Of a stretch of 64,000 nucleotides of DNA, positions 51,311 through 59,764 are shown one piece after another. Position numbers and translations under genes: made by a program. Position 1 is the first letter of the stretch; each line of letters opens with the position of its first letter. The stretch comes from Streptomyces fuscichromogenes (GTDB lineage: Bacteria > Actinomycetota > Actinomycetes > Streptomycetales > Streptomycetaceae): contig NZ_BMML01000023.1 of assembly GCF_014645815.1 (NCBI RefSeq), positions 1 through 64,000 of the forward strand, written 5' to 3'. The notes under the pieces are model-generated. The model was not told the origin of the DNA, searched no databases, and saw nothing but the letters and a program-made list of their open reading frames with translations.

Positions 51311-52588
51311 ATGAGTGCCCTCGCGTTGTCCGTGTTGCTTTCCTTCGTCTCCGCCGTCGCCTACGCCGGCGGGGCGATCGTGCAGGAGCAGGTGGCGGTC
51401 TCCTCCCCCGACGGACAGTACGCGCCGCTGCGCCGCCCGAGCTGGTGGGGCGCGATGGCGCTGAACGGCCTCGGCGGCCTGCTGCACGTGGTGGCGCTCG
51501 CCTACGGCCCGCTGAGCCTGGTCCAGCCGCTGGGCGCGCTCACCATCGTGTTCGCGCTGCCCATGGCGGCCCTCTTCGTCGGCCGCAGGGCCGGGGCGAC
51601 CGCCTGGCGGGGCGCGATCATGGCCACCGCCGGTCTGGCCGGTCTGCTCTCCCTGGTCGGCTCCTCCGACGCGCACTCCCTGGACTCCGCCGGGCGGATC
51701 GGGGTCGCGCTGGTCACCGGCGGGGCGGTGGTCGCGCTGATGATCGCGGGCCGGGCCGCGCACCGGCACCCGGCGGTGCGCAGCGTGCTGCTCGCCACCG
51801 CGTCCGGCATAGCCTTCGGCATGTCCTCGGTGTTCACCAAGGTGGTGGCGATCGACTGGGACGGCGGGATCGCCACGGCCGACGTGCTCTGGCTGTCCGT
51901 GATCGGCGCCTACGCCGTCGCCGGCGTCATGATCTCCCAGGCCGCCTACCGCGGCGGCGGCCTCGCCGCGCCGCTGGCCACGCTGACCGTGGTGAACCCG
52001 GTGCTGGCCGCCGCGGTCGGCATCACGATGTTCGGCGAGACGTTCCGCTACGGCGCGACGGGCACCCTGCTGGCGCTGGGCTGCGGTGTGGTGGCGGCGG
52101 GCGGCCTCATCCTGCTGACGACCGAGCGCCTCGAACGCACCCCGCACCCGGCCCAGCCGGTGCCGGTGCCGGTACCGGAGTCCGCCGTGGTCGAGACGTC
52201 GCCCGAGCCGCTGGTCGAGGCGCTGGTGGAACTGGCCGAGGCGGGTCTGGAGGCCCTTTCCACCGAGCCCCTTTCCACCGAGACCCTTTCGGCCAAGGCC
52301 CTTTCGACGGAGGTTCTGTCGACGGAGGTTCTGTCGACCGAGGCCCTTTCGACAGAGGCTCTGTCGGCGGAGGTTGCGTCGATGGAGGGTCTGTCGGCGG
52401 GCGGCGTTTCGGCGGGAGTCCGCCCGCCGGGCGGCGACGACGCGCGTCCCGCGCCGGTCCCCCTGATCGCCATGCCCCAGCAGCGGTCGGGGTCCGCCGC
52501 GCCGGACGTGGCCGAAGTGCTGCTGCCCGCGGCCGACTACGTCCACGGCCCGCTGCTGGACCGGCGCCGTACGCGGGTCAGATACTGA
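51311..52588 (+). CDS. DMT (EamA-like) membrane protein with repeat-rich C-terminal tail
   Basis: 425 residues. About nine or ten membrane segments fill residues 1-285 (for example GAMALNGLGGLLHVVALAYG and VNPVLAAAVGITMFGE), matching the drug/metabolite transporter superfamily as in DMT-family proteins of actinomycetes. The cytoplasmic tail (about 290-425) contains ten consecutive five-residue units of the type LSTEx (about residues 316-365) with unusual CTT leucine codons. Substrate unknown. It is divergent from the FhuF-like gene, 60 nt apart, and overlaps the convergent cell-wall hydrolase gene by 11 nt. Confidence 0.82.
   Translation: MSALALSVLLSFVSAVAYAGGAIVQEQVAVSSPDGQYAPLRRPSWWGAMALNGLGGLLHVVALAYGPLSLVQPLGALTIVFALPMAALFVGRRAGATAWRGAIMATAGLAGLLSLVGSSDAHSLDSAGRIGVALVTGGAVVALMIAGRAAHRHPAVRSVLLATASGIAFGMSSVFTKVVAIDWDGGIATADVLWLSVIGAYAVAGVMISQAAYRGGGLAAPLATLTVVNPVLAAAVGITMFGETFRYGATGTLLALGCGVVAAGGLILLTTERLERTPHPAQPVPVPVPESAVVETSPEPLVEALVELAEAGLEALSTEPLSTETLSAKALSTEVLSTEVLSTEALSTEALSAEVASMEGLSAGGVSAGVRPPGGDDARPAPVPLIAMPQQRSGSAAPDVAEVLLPAADYVHGPLLDRRRTRVRY
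52256..52405 (+). repeat. 15-bp coding minisatellite (about ten units)
   Basis: Ten in-frame 15-bp units such as CTGTCGACGGAGGTT encode LSTEx repeats in the tail of the DMT-family protein. Units 4 and 5 are identical at DNA level. Such arrays change length by slippage. Confidence 0.75.
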
Positions 52589-53771
52589 CGCCGCCGGCCC
52601 GGAGATAGGCGACCGGGTCGACGTCCGTGCCGAATCCGGGCCCCGTCCGCACCTCGAAGTGCAGATGCGGGCCCGTGGCGTTTCCCGTGGAGCCCGAACG
52701 GCCTATCCGCTGGCCGGTGGAGACGCTCTGCCCGGCCCGCACGGAGATCGCCGAGAGATGGGCGTACTGGGTGTAGCGGCCGTCGGCGTGCCGGATCACC
52801 ACCTGGTAGCCGTAGGAGCCGCCCCAGCCCGCCGTCACGACCTGGCCGGCCTCGACCGCCTTGACGGAGGTGCCGGTGGGCGCGAGGAAGTCGACGCCGG
52901 TGTGGTAGCCCTTCGACCAGTGCGAACCGGTCGCGTGGTAGGCGGTGCCGATCGGGGCGTCGACGGGGGCGACGAGGGAGTGACCGGTGCGGCCGGCACT
53001 CTTCGCGGTCCTGGTCTCGGTCCTGGTTTTCGTCTTTGCCTTTGTCTTCGTCTCTGTCCTGGCCTCGGTCTTCCGGTGGGCCCTGGCGGCCTCGCCCGTC
53101 AGGCTGAGGCGCTGTCCCGGCAGGATCAGGTCGGGGTCAGCGCCGACCGTCGTACGGTTGGCCGCGTACAGCCGGTGCCAGCCCCCGGCCACGTCGTGGT
53201 CCTCGGCGATCCCGGAGAGCGTGTCGCCGTGCACCACGGTGTACATCTCGGCCTTGCCGGCCCGCGACTGCGGCGTCGTCTGCGGCTGTACATCCCGTAC
53301 AGAACTCTTGGCGGAACTCTTGGCGGAACTCTTCGCGTTGCCCGTCGCGGGGCGGGTGGCGGCGCTCTCGGTGTGCACGTCGGGGGTGTCGCCGCCGCGG
53401 GTGAGTCCGGCCCGTACCGAGCAGACCGGCCAGGCGCCCGGCCCCTGGCCTGCGAGGACCTTCTCCGCCACGGCTATCTGCTGGTCCTTGGTGGCGAGGT
53501 CGGCGCGCGGCGCGTACCTCGTACCCCCGTAGGCCTCCCACGTGGACTGGGTGAACTGCAGCCCGCCGTAGAAGCCGTTGCCGGTGTCGATGCTCCAGTC
53601 GCCGCTGGACTCGCAGGCGGCCACCTTGTCCCAGGTGGACACGGAGGCCGCGTCGGCGCTGCCGGCGGCGGCGAGCGGAAGCGCCAGGCCGGCGCCGCCC
53701 GCCGTGACGGTGAGCGAGGCGCGGTTGATCCTGTTCGGCTGGTACCGGCGGTGCCGGCCGCGTTCGGCCAT
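52578..53771 (-). CDS. Rpf-LysM-M23 secreted cell-wall hydrolase
   Basis: 397 residues. A signal segment (ASLTVTAGGAGLALPLAAAG) precedes the resuscitation-promoting-factor lysozyme-like domain (about 45-120: WDKVAACESSGDWSIDTG with catalytic Glu, then YGGLQFTQSTWEAYGG), a LysM domain (about 175-225: YTVVHGDTLSGIAEDH), a Lys/Thr/Arg/Glu-rich linker (about 230-255) and an M23 peptidase with HTGVDFLAP and PHLHFEV zinc motifs. It cleaves both glycan and peptide parts of peptidoglycan, probably in spore germination or growth. ATG at 53771 follows GAGGGGGG. Confidence 0.9.
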   Translation of the reverse strand: MAERGRHRRYQPNRINRASLTVTAGGAGLALPLAAAGSADAASVSTWDKVAACESSGDWSIDTGNGFYGGLQFTQSTWEAYGGTRYAPRADLATKDQQIAVAEKVLAGQGPGAWPVCSVRAGLTRGGDTPDVHTESAATRPATGNAKSSAKSSAKSSVRDVQPQTTPQSRAGKAEMYTVVHGDTLSGIAEDHDVAGGWHRLYAANRTTVGADPDLILPGQRLSLTGEAARAHRKTEARTETKTKAKTKTRTETRTAKSAGRTGHSLVAPVDAPIGTAYHATGSHWSKGYHTGVDFLAPTGTSVKAVEAGQVVTAGWGGSYGYQVVIRHADGRYTQYAHLSAISVRAGQSVSTGQRIGRSGSTGNATGPHLHFEVRTGPGFGTDVDPVAYLRAGGVSI

Positions 53772-53860
53772 GTCTGGAGCCCCCCTCGCCACACGCGTCA
53801 GGAAGGCCAAAAGTAAGCGCCCCGAACAGGCCATGACAAGACGGCAATCAGCCGCCTCTC

Positions 53861-53898
53861 GCCCCGCGGGGCACGGCCCTCATGCCCCGAAGCGGGGC
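53861..53898. other. Two adjacent hairpins upstream of the cell-wall hydrolase gene
   Basis: GCCCCGCGGGGC (53861-53872, perfect palindrome) and GCCCCG-AAG-CGGGGC (53884-53898). They lie in the 353-bp divergent region before gnd. I looked for a c-di-AMP (ydaO) riboswitch, common before rpf genes, and did not recognise one. Confidence 0.45.
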
Positions 53899-54124
53899 GG
53901 ACCGCCGCACGGTGACGCGTCGTCAGCCGAGGGGCTCCTGCGGCACCCCCGAAAAGCGTTTCACGAGGTTACTGAGCCGTCGGGCCCATGTCGTCCGTAT
54001 CTGCATGTGCGGCCGGTCGGACGGCGGGTCAGGATGGCCTTTGGGCAATACTGGCGGGCATGAGCGGCGGCAGCATCCCTTGCACGTGCTACGGGATCGA
54101 CTTGATTCTTGAGGAGCAGGCGGT

Positions 54125-55567
54125 ATGAGCACTTCGGCGCAGATCGGCGTCACGGGTCTCGCGGTCATGGGCCGCAACCTCGCCCGGAACTTCGCGCGCA
54201 ACGGCTATACGGTGGCCTTGCACAACCGCACGGTGTCGAAGACACACGAGCTGGTGGAGAACTTCGGGGACGAGGGCGACTTCATCGCGGCCGAGACCGC
54301 CAAGGAGTTCGTCGAGGCGCTGGAGCGGCCGCGCCGGCTGGTCATCATGGTCAAGGCGGGCGGTCCGACGGACGCGGTGATCGAGGAGTTCGCACCGCTC
54401 CTGGAGCCCGGCGACATGATCATCGACGGCGGCAACGCGCACTTCGCGGACACCCGGCGCCGTGAGAAGGCGCTGCGCGAGCAGGGCATCCACTTCGTGG
54501 GCATGGGCGTCTCCGGCGGTGAGGAGGGCGCGCTGCACGGCCCGAGCATCATGCCGGGCGGCCCCAGGGAGTCGTACGACTCCCTCGGCCCGATGCTGGA
54601 GAAGATCTCGGCGAAGGCGGCGTCGGACGGTGCGCCCTGCGTGACGCACGTCGGCCCCGACGGTGCCGGGCACTTCGTGAAGATGGTGCACAACGGCATC
54701 GAGTACGCCGACATGCAGCTGATCGGCGAGGCGTACCAGCTGCTGCGCGATGTCGCCGGGTACTCCCCCGCGCAGATCGCGGACATCTTCCGGACCTGGA
54801 ACACGGGCCGGCTGGACTCGTACCTGATCGAGATCACGGCGGAGGTGCTGGCGCACGTCGACGCGGCGACCGGCAAGCCGTTCGTGGACGTGGTGGTGGA
54901 CCAGGCGGAACAGAAGGGCACGGGCCGCTGGACGGTCCAGATCGCGCTCGACCTGGGCGTGCCGGTGTCGGGGATCGCCGAGGCGGTGTTCGCGCGGTCC
55001 CTGTCGGGCCACGCCGATCTGCGGGCCGCGTCCCGCGGGCTGGCCGGCCCGAAGCCGACCGCGCTGTCCGACGCGGAGGCGGCGGCGTTCGCGGACCGGG
55101 TGGAGCAGGCGCTGTACGCGTCGAAGATCGTGTCGTACACGCAGGGGTTCCACGAGATCCAGGCGGGCAGCGACGAGTACGGCTGGGACATCGACCTCGG
55201 GGCGGTCTCCTCGATCTGGCGGGGCGGCTGCATCATCCGGGCGGCGTTCCTGGACCGGATCCGCGCGGCGTACGACGCGCGGGCGGACCTGCCGAGCCTG
55301 CTGTCCGACGAGACGTTCGCGCGGGAGATCGCGGAGGCGCAGGACGACTGGCGTGAGGTGATCATCGCGGCGACGCGAGACGGGGTCGCCGTGCCTGGTT
55401 TCTCGGCCGCGCTGGCGTACTACGACGCGCTGCGGGCGGAGCGGTTGCCTGCGGCGCTCACGCAGGGGCAGCGGGACTTCTTCGGGGCGCACACGTACCG
55501 GAGGGTGGACCGGGAGGGGGCGTTCCACACGCTGTGGGGCGGGGACCGCTCGGAGGTCACGGAGTAG
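54125..55567 (+). CDS. gnd: 6-phosphogluconate dehydrogenase
   Basis: 480 residues, the long (GndA-like, NADP) form. The N-terminal Rossmann motif is GVTGLAVMGRNLARNFA with NRT following the second strand. Active-site stretches are GMGVSGGEEGALHGPSIMPG, HVGPDGAGHFVKMVHNGIEY and the C-terminal FFGAHTYRRVDREGAFHTLW. It decarboxylates 6-phosphogluconate to ribulose 5-phosphate in the pentose phosphate pathway. The ATG at 54125 follows GAGGAG. It is monocistronic by position. Confidence 0.95.
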   Translation: MSTSAQIGVTGLAVMGRNLARNFARNGYTVALHNRTVSKTHELVENFGDEGDFIAAETAKEFVEALERPRRLVIMVKAGGPTDAVIEEFAPLLEPGDMIIDGGNAHFADTRRREKALREQGIHFVGMGVSGGEEGALHGPSIMPGGPRESYDSLGPMLEKISAKAASDGAPCVTHVGPDGAGHFVKMVHNGIEYADMQLIGEAYQLLRDVAGYSPAQIADIFRTWNTGRLDSYLIEITAEVLAHVDAATGKPFVDVVVDQAEQKGTGRWTVQIALDLGVPVSGIAEAVFARSLSGHADLRAASRGLAGPKPTALSDAEAAAFADRVEQALYASKIVSYTQGFHEIQAGSDEYGWDIDLGAVSSIWRGGCIIRAAFLDRIRAAYDARADLPSLLSDETFAREIAEAQDDWREVIIAATRDGVAVPGFSAALAYYDALRAERLPAALTQGQRDFFGAHTYRRVDREGAFHTLWGGDRSEVTE

Positions 55568-55640
55568 CCTCGACCGCCGTTGAGGGGCGTGGGTGAGCTG
55601 CGGGTTTGCGCCGGGGGGTGGGCTGGGCGTGATGGTCCGG

Positions 55641-55775
55641 TGCCGGCGCGTTGGTGGTTTTGCGCAGTTCCCCGCGCCCCTGGGGGGGGAGGCGGGCTGG
55701 CGCTGGTGGGTTGGTGCCGGTGCGTTGGTGGTTTTGCGCAGTTCCCCGCGCCCCTGGGGGGAGGCGGGCTGGGGG
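55641..55775 (+). repeat. Dispersed intergenic repeat copies D and E in tandem (period 74)
   Basis: Two near-identical segments start at 55641 and 55715, each with TTGGTGGTTTTGCGCAGT and then TCCCCGCGCCCCTGGGGGG and GGCGGGCTGG. The core is the same element as at 30-62 and 8721-8753 but with an altered left part. They lie shortly after gnd. Confidence 0.65.
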
Positions 55776-55975
55776 TGGTCAGGTTAGGGGTGGGCCTGGT
55801 TCTGGGGTGGGGGTTGGGTCTGGGTCCGGGGGGATCGGGGAAGGGGTGGGGCCCGGGGGTGGGGGTGACGGTGGGGTGGGGGGTGGTTCGGGGGTCGGGG
55901 GTGGCTGGGGGGTGGGGACCGGGCTGGGGTAGGGGTCCGGAGGGTGGGGGCCCGGGGGTGGGGTTGTCATGGTGT
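55775..55975 (+). other. Extreme G-run tract after gnd
   Basis: About 200 nt of plus-strand sequence made mainly of GGGG to GGGGGG runs spaced by one to five bases (for example GGGGTGGGGGTTGGG). It has almost no C-runs on this strand except CCCGGGGG patches. Strong G-quadruplex potential. No gene is seen from 55568 to 56044; open frames here are low-complexity. Confidence 0.7.
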
Positions 55976-56044
55976 TCTCCGGCCGGTGGAGCGATGTGGT
56001 CCTGCGGGTCTACTGCCCCGCGTACCCGGCCGGGGCACGCGCAC

Positions 56045-56689
56045 TCACCCGGGTGGGCGGACCGCACGCGCTGCCGCGGCCAGGCCCGGGCGGGGGCTGG
56101 ACAGGACCGGCAGGAGTGTCGTCGTCAGCGGCTGTGCCGGGGTCATGGAGGCCTGGGCCAGGACGATCACGTCGGCGTCGGTCACGGCGTCCGCCGCGGC
56201 TGCCACCAGGTGGGCGCAGCCCTCGACGTCACCGGCCTCGAAGCAGGTCCAGGCGTCCGCCACGACCTGGGCGCGGGCGCGGATCGGGCGGTCCGCGCGG
56301 CGGGCCTCGTCGTCCAGCAGGGCCAGGGTGGGCGGCAGGGTGCTCTCGACCGTCGCCAGTACGGCGATGCGGAGGCCGGCCGCCACCGCCGCTGCCGCCA
56401 TCGGACGGTCACCGCGGATGACCGGCACGCCGACCCGGGCGGCGGCCCGCTCCGCCACCTCCCCGATCGTCGAGCAGGTGCACAGCACGGCCCGCACACC
56501 GTCGTCCGCCGCCGCCTGCCGGAGGGCCACCGTGACGTCCGGTGCCACCGCGTCTGGACCTTCCCGGCGAGCCCGGGACAGCAGGTCCGGAGCGACGGAG
56601 TGGCGTAGCTCCAGGCCCCGGTGGTGCTCGTCGCGCAGGGCGTCGAAGACGGGGACGTGGAGGGGCGAGGTGTGCAGGAGGGCGAGCAT
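56045..56689 (-). CDS. Aspartate/glutamate racemase-like protein
   Basis: 214 residues. The fold has paired pseudo-symmetric halves, each with a cysteine position in Asp/Glu racemases. The first is present in AVLCTCSTIGEVAERA. The second half reads DVIVLAQASMTP, with Ala or Gln where the second catalytic cysteine is usual. With only one active-site cysteine it may be a decarboxylase-like or altered-specificity member (compare arylmalonate decarboxylase) or inactive. ATG at 56689 lies 2 nt after the GNAT gene stop, implying coupling. Confidence 0.75.
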   Translation of the reverse strand: MLALLHTSPLHVPVFDALRDEHHRGLELRHSVAPDLLSRARREGPDAVAPDVTVALRQAAADDGVRAVLCTCSTIGEVAERAAARVGVPVIRGDRPMAAAAVAAGLRIAVLATVESTLPPTLALLDDEARRADRPIRARAQVVADAWTCFEAGDVEGCAHLVAAAADAVTDADVIVLAQASMTPAQPLTTTLLPVLSSPRPGLAAAARAVRPPG

Positions 56690-56691
56690 GC

Positions 56692-57036
56692 TCAGAAGCG
56701 GCCGGGGTGGGCGACCAGCCATTCCTTCGCCGCGCGCAGCAGCTCGGGGTCCGGCGTCGGTGCCACGTCGGGGTGCCGCTCGGCCCACACGACGACGTAC
56801 GGGCAGAGCGGGGCCACCGGGGTCCCCTCGCGCTCGGAGATCGCGTAGAGCTCGCGGGCGAGGGAGCCCGCGATGCCCTTCCCCTCGTGCTCGGGTTCCA
56901 CGATGGTGTGGACGGGCACCAGGGCCCGGGAGGGCGACTCCAGGACGAAGTACTCGATGTGGCCGACGACTTCGTCGCCGGCGACCGCTTCCAGGCGGCC
57001 CGCCGCCCGGTCGTCGCGGATCTCGATGTCGCTCAT
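56692..57036 (-). CDS. Small GNAT-type N-acetyltransferase
   Basis: 114 residues, the short YjdJ/NATD1-like form. The acetyl-CoA loop region is VPVHTIVEPEHEGKGIAGSLA, close to the Q/R-x2-G-x-G/A motif, preceded by GHIEYFVLES and followed by APLCPYVVVWAERHP. Substrate unknown. It lies between panD (21 nt upstream) and the racemase-like gene (2 nt), so it is part of a three-gene operon. In enterics an unrelated GNAT protein (PanM) activates PanD; this gene's place beside panD invites the same question, but PanM similarity was not seen. Confidence 0.8.
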   Translation of the reverse strand: MSDIEIRDDRAAGRLEAVAGDEVVGHIEYFVLESPSRALVPVHTIVEPEHEGKGIAGSLARELYAISEREGTPVAPLCPYVVVWAERHPDVAPTPDPELLRAAKEWLVAHPGRF

Positions 57037-57057
57037 GTCGCCCTCCTGGTCCGCCGG

Positions 57058-57477
57058 TCAGGCCGATACGGCCTGCGGGCTGCGCTCCTGGTCCGAGCCC
57101 GGTACCGGCTCGGACGGGTCGGCGCCGAGGGCCACGATCCGGTTGCCGTGGTCGACGTGCACGACCCGCGGCCGAAACGTACGCGCCTCGGCGTCGGTGA
57201 CCTGAGCGTAGCTGATGATGATCACCAGGTCGCCGGGATGCACGAGATGGGCGGCGGCCCCGTTGATCCCGACGACCCCGGATCCCCGCTCGCCCTCGAT
57301 GACGTAGGTCTCCAGCCGGGCGCCGTTGGTGATGTCGACGATGTGGACCAGCTCGCCGGGGAGCAGGTCGGCGGCGTCGAGGAGGTCGGCGTCGATGGTC
57401 ACCGATCCCACATAGTGCAGGTCGGCCTGGGTGACGGTGGCTCGGTGGATCTTCGACTTGAACAGAGTACGCAGCAC
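57058..57477 (-). CDS. panD: Aspartate 1-decarboxylase precursor
   Basis: 139 residues, normal length. The self-cleavage site Gly-Ser is in LHYVGSVTIDADL (Ser about residue 25 becomes the pyruvoyl group). Lys9 (FKSKIHRATVTQ) and the GINGAAAHLVHPGD and IIISYAQV stretches are conserved. It makes beta-alanine from L-aspartate, for pantothenate, and possibly for the neighbouring NRPS. GTG at 57477 has AGGAG 6 nt upstream. It is 155 nt downstream of the condensation-domain gene on the same strand. Confidence 0.93.
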   Translation of the reverse strand: MLRTLFKSKIHRATVTQADLHYVGSVTIDADLLDAADLLPGELVHIVDITNGARLETYVIEGERGSGVVGINGAAAHLVHPGDLVIIISYAQVTDAEARTFRPRVVHVDHGNRIVALGADPSEPVPGSDQERSPQAVSA

Positions 57478-57632
57478 TTTGGACTCCTGAAGGACGGCTC
57501 CCTGCCTGCTTTCTGCAGGTCAAGGGCGTTCCGCACTCTACACCGGCACGTCGGACCCGACGGCTGTGAGGAACGTCGCCCCGCTCCGCCGGGAAGGCTC
57601 CCGGGCCCGCCGTCCGCACCGGTGGTCGTCGT

Positions 57633-58946
57633 TCAGACCGGGAGCGCGCCGATCGGCGTCTCCGGGGCGGCGGCGAAGGCGTCGACGAAGCGGATGAAAC
57701 GGTCCGCGTGCTGGTCCAGTTCCTCCTGGGTGTAGGCGGCCGGATCGGCGTCGAAGAAGAACTCGGCCCCCCTGTCGCCGCCCCGTTCGAAGACGTTGAC
57801 CGCCATGTCGCGCACCGATGAGCCGAAGGACACGGTGTGGCCCGTGACCCGGTGGCCGCCGAAGGACATCTCGAAGTCACGGAACGGCAGGAAACTGATG
57901 GTCGGTCCGATCACGGGCCGCGCGGACTGGGTCAGACGAAGATCGCGGCGGATGTCCTCGTACCGGTACCGCTGGTGCTTCATGATGTCGCGGAGTCCAC
58001 GGGTGGCCGACCTGGTGAGTTCGGCCGCGGTGGTCCGCTCCGTGAGGGAGAGCCTGAGCGGCACGTAACTCGACGTCATACCGACGGTTCTCCGCTGCCC
58101 CTTGCGCCCGGAGACGGGGTTGCCGATCGAGATGTCCGTGGCGCCGGTGCACCGGTGGAGGTAGGCGGCGGTGGCCGCGTTGACGAGGGCCGCCCAGGTC
58201 GTGGCGCAGGCACGGGCCGCGGACCGGTAGCGGGTGACCTGTTCCTGGGACACCAGCCGCACCGATCTGAGGCAGTGGTACGTCTCGGGGCCGGGGGCGC
58301 GGTCCGACAGGGTCGGCGGGTCACCGAGACCGTGCAGACGCTCGTTCCAGAAGACGCGGTCCGCCTCGAACCGGCCGGAGGCTCGGTACGCGATGTCCTC
58401 GTCGACGAGTTCGGCCACGCCGCCCGGGTCCGCTTCGGGCACCGGCTCACCCGCGACGAGGCGGCTGTAGACGTCCGCCGCCCGCCGGGTGACGACGTGA
58501 ATGCCGTGGCCGTCCACCATGATGTGGTGCATCCGCTTGTACCAGATGTACGCGTCCGCGGAGAGCCGAAGCAGCACCGAGGTGAACGGCGGCCCGGCGG
58601 CGAGGTCCACGGGGGTCGCGGCCTCGTCGTCCATCCAGGCGAGCGCGCTCTCCCGCGGGTCGTCCTCTGCGCTCATGTCGATGACGTCCAGCGACCAGTC
58701 GAGCCGGTCGAGGACGGTCTGCTCGGGCATGCCCTCCTCGTCCTCCCTGAAGACCACCCGCAGTGCGTCGTGGTCCTCGATGACGCGGCGGAACGCCTGC
58801 TCGAAGAGAACCTCGTCCACCGGGCCGTGGATCTCCATGCCCTCGGCCAGGTTGTGCCAGGGTGAGTGCGGGGCGAGCTGCACGGCGAACCAGATGCCGA
58901 ACTGCGCGGAGTCGAGGGGCCTGCGGGTGCCCCGTGCTACGGGCAT
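57633..58946 (-). CDS. Freestanding NRPS condensation-domain protein
   Basis: 437 residues, a single condensation fold with the catalytic HHxxxDG as HHIMVDGHG (about residues 139-147) and SAQFGIWFAVQLAPHSPWHN near the start; later stretches are DISIGNPVSGRKGQ and RYRYEDIRRDL. No adenylation or carrier domain is attached. It could release or offload a chain by amide or ester formation, or condense onto a soluble acceptor. It lies after the thioesterase gene by 26 nt, in the mbtH operon. Confidence 0.88.
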   Translation of the reverse strand: MPVARGTRRPLDSAQFGIWFAVQLAPHSPWHNLAEGMEIHGPVDEVLFEQAFRRVIEDHDALRVVFREDEEGMPEQTVLDRLDWSLDVIDMSAEDDPRESALAWMDDEAATPVDLAAGPPFTSVLLRLSADAYIWYKRMHHIMVDGHGIHVVTRRAADVYSRLVAGEPVPEADPGGVAELVDEDIAYRASGRFEADRVFWNERLHGLGDPPTLSDRAPGPETYHCLRSVRLVSQEQVTRYRSAARACATTWAALVNAATAAYLHRCTGATDISIGNPVSGRKGQRRTVGMTSSYVPLRLSLTERTTAAELTRSATRGLRDIMKHQRYRYEDIRRDLRLTQSARPVIGPTISFLPFRDFEMSFGGHRVTGHTVSFGSSVRDMAVNVFERGGDRGAEFFFDADPAAYTQEELDQHADRFIRFVDAFAAAPETPIGALPV

Positions 58947-58972
58947 GGAGCCGTCCTTCTTGACGGGGGTCT

Positions 58973-59764
58973 TCAGGGTCTGGCCGCCCAGAGTTCCAGG
59001 ATCGCGCCGACGACCTGGTCCTCCTGGCCGTGGAGGTAGAAGTGTCCGCCGGGAAACACCCGGGTGGTGAGCGGGGTGGCGCTCACCGCCTGCCAGGAAC
59101 CGAGTTCCCCGGGCGGGCAGCCTTCGTCCGCGTCGCCGCCGAAGGCGATCACCGGTGTCTTCAGAGGAGGCAGGTGCTCGGGGCGGTAGGTGTCCACCAG
59201 GCGCCGGTCCGCGCGCAGCGAGGGCAGCAGTATGGACCGTAGGGCGGGGACCTGGAAGGCGTCCCCGCCGGGACCGCCGCGCTGCACCGTGCTGCGCACC
59301 AGTTCGTCGTCGTCCAGGAGGTGTTCCTCACCCGGCGGCCCGCCGCTCGGGGCGCCGCTGCCGGAGACGAACACCGCGCTCAGGGCCGCACGTTGTTCGA
59401 TGCGCCGGGCCACCTCGTAGGCGACGCTGGCACCCATGCTGTGGCCGAACAGTGTCAGGGGAATGTCCAGCAGCGGGGTCAGCTCCCCGGCGACGGTGTC
59501 GGCGAGGTCCTCGATGGAGGGCGGGACGGGCTCGCCGAGCCGGTCCTGGCGTCCCGGGTACTTGACGGCCACCAGCTCGATGTCCGCGGGAAGCCGCGAT
59601 ACCCACGGATGGAAGAACCCGGCGGCACCGCCGGCATGCGGAAGGCAGACGAGCCGGTGCGCCGGGGCGGGAGACAGGTAGCGCCGGAACCACGGGCTGC
59701 CACCGCGTTCGGCGATCGTACGATTCCCCGCCGCGTCCCCTTCCGGCAACAGAGGCGTCGTCAT
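58973..59764 (-). CDS. Type II thioesterase
   Basis: 263 residues, alpha/beta hydrolase of the NRPS/PKS-associated external thioesterase family. LVCLPHAGGAAGFFHPW is the family start, the nucleophile is Ser in LFGHSMGASVAYE (about 113), Asp lies in AFGGDADEGCP and His in FPGGHFYLHGQ. It removes wrong or stalled acyl groups from carrier domains. The ATG at 59764 overlaps the mbtH stop (ATGA). Confidence 0.92.
   Translation of the reverse strand: MTTPLLPEGDAAGNRTIAERGGSPWFRRYLSPAPAHRLVCLPHAGGAAGFFHPWVSRLPADIELVAVKYPGRQDRLGEPVPPSIEDLADTVAGELTPLLDIPLTLFGHSMGASVAYEVARRIEQRAALSAVFVSGSGAPSGGPPGEEHLLDDDELVRSTVQRGGPGGDAFQVPALRSILLPSLRADRRLVDTYRPEHLPPLKTPVIAFGGDADEGCPPGELGSWQAVSATPLTTRVFPGGHFYLHGQEDQVVGAILELWAARP

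Noticed and set aside
52256..52405. CRISPR array or pentapeptide-repeat domain
   Set aside because: The units are contiguous, in frame and coding, with no spacers; the residues (LSTEx) do not fit the A(D/N)LXX pentapeptide pattern.
53772..54124. c-di-AMP (ydaO) riboswitch before the Rpf gene
   Set aside because: Only two simple hairpins are visible and the conserved ydaO core was not recognised.
53923..54201. Small minus-strand frame of 92 codons overlapping the gnd start
   Set aside because: No ribosome binding site, antisense to gnd, and Arg/Pro-rich shadow composition.
55580..56608. Glycine-rich protein frame across the G-run tract
   Set aside because: Amino-acid composition follows the G runs, and the frame overlaps the racemase-like gene on the other strand.
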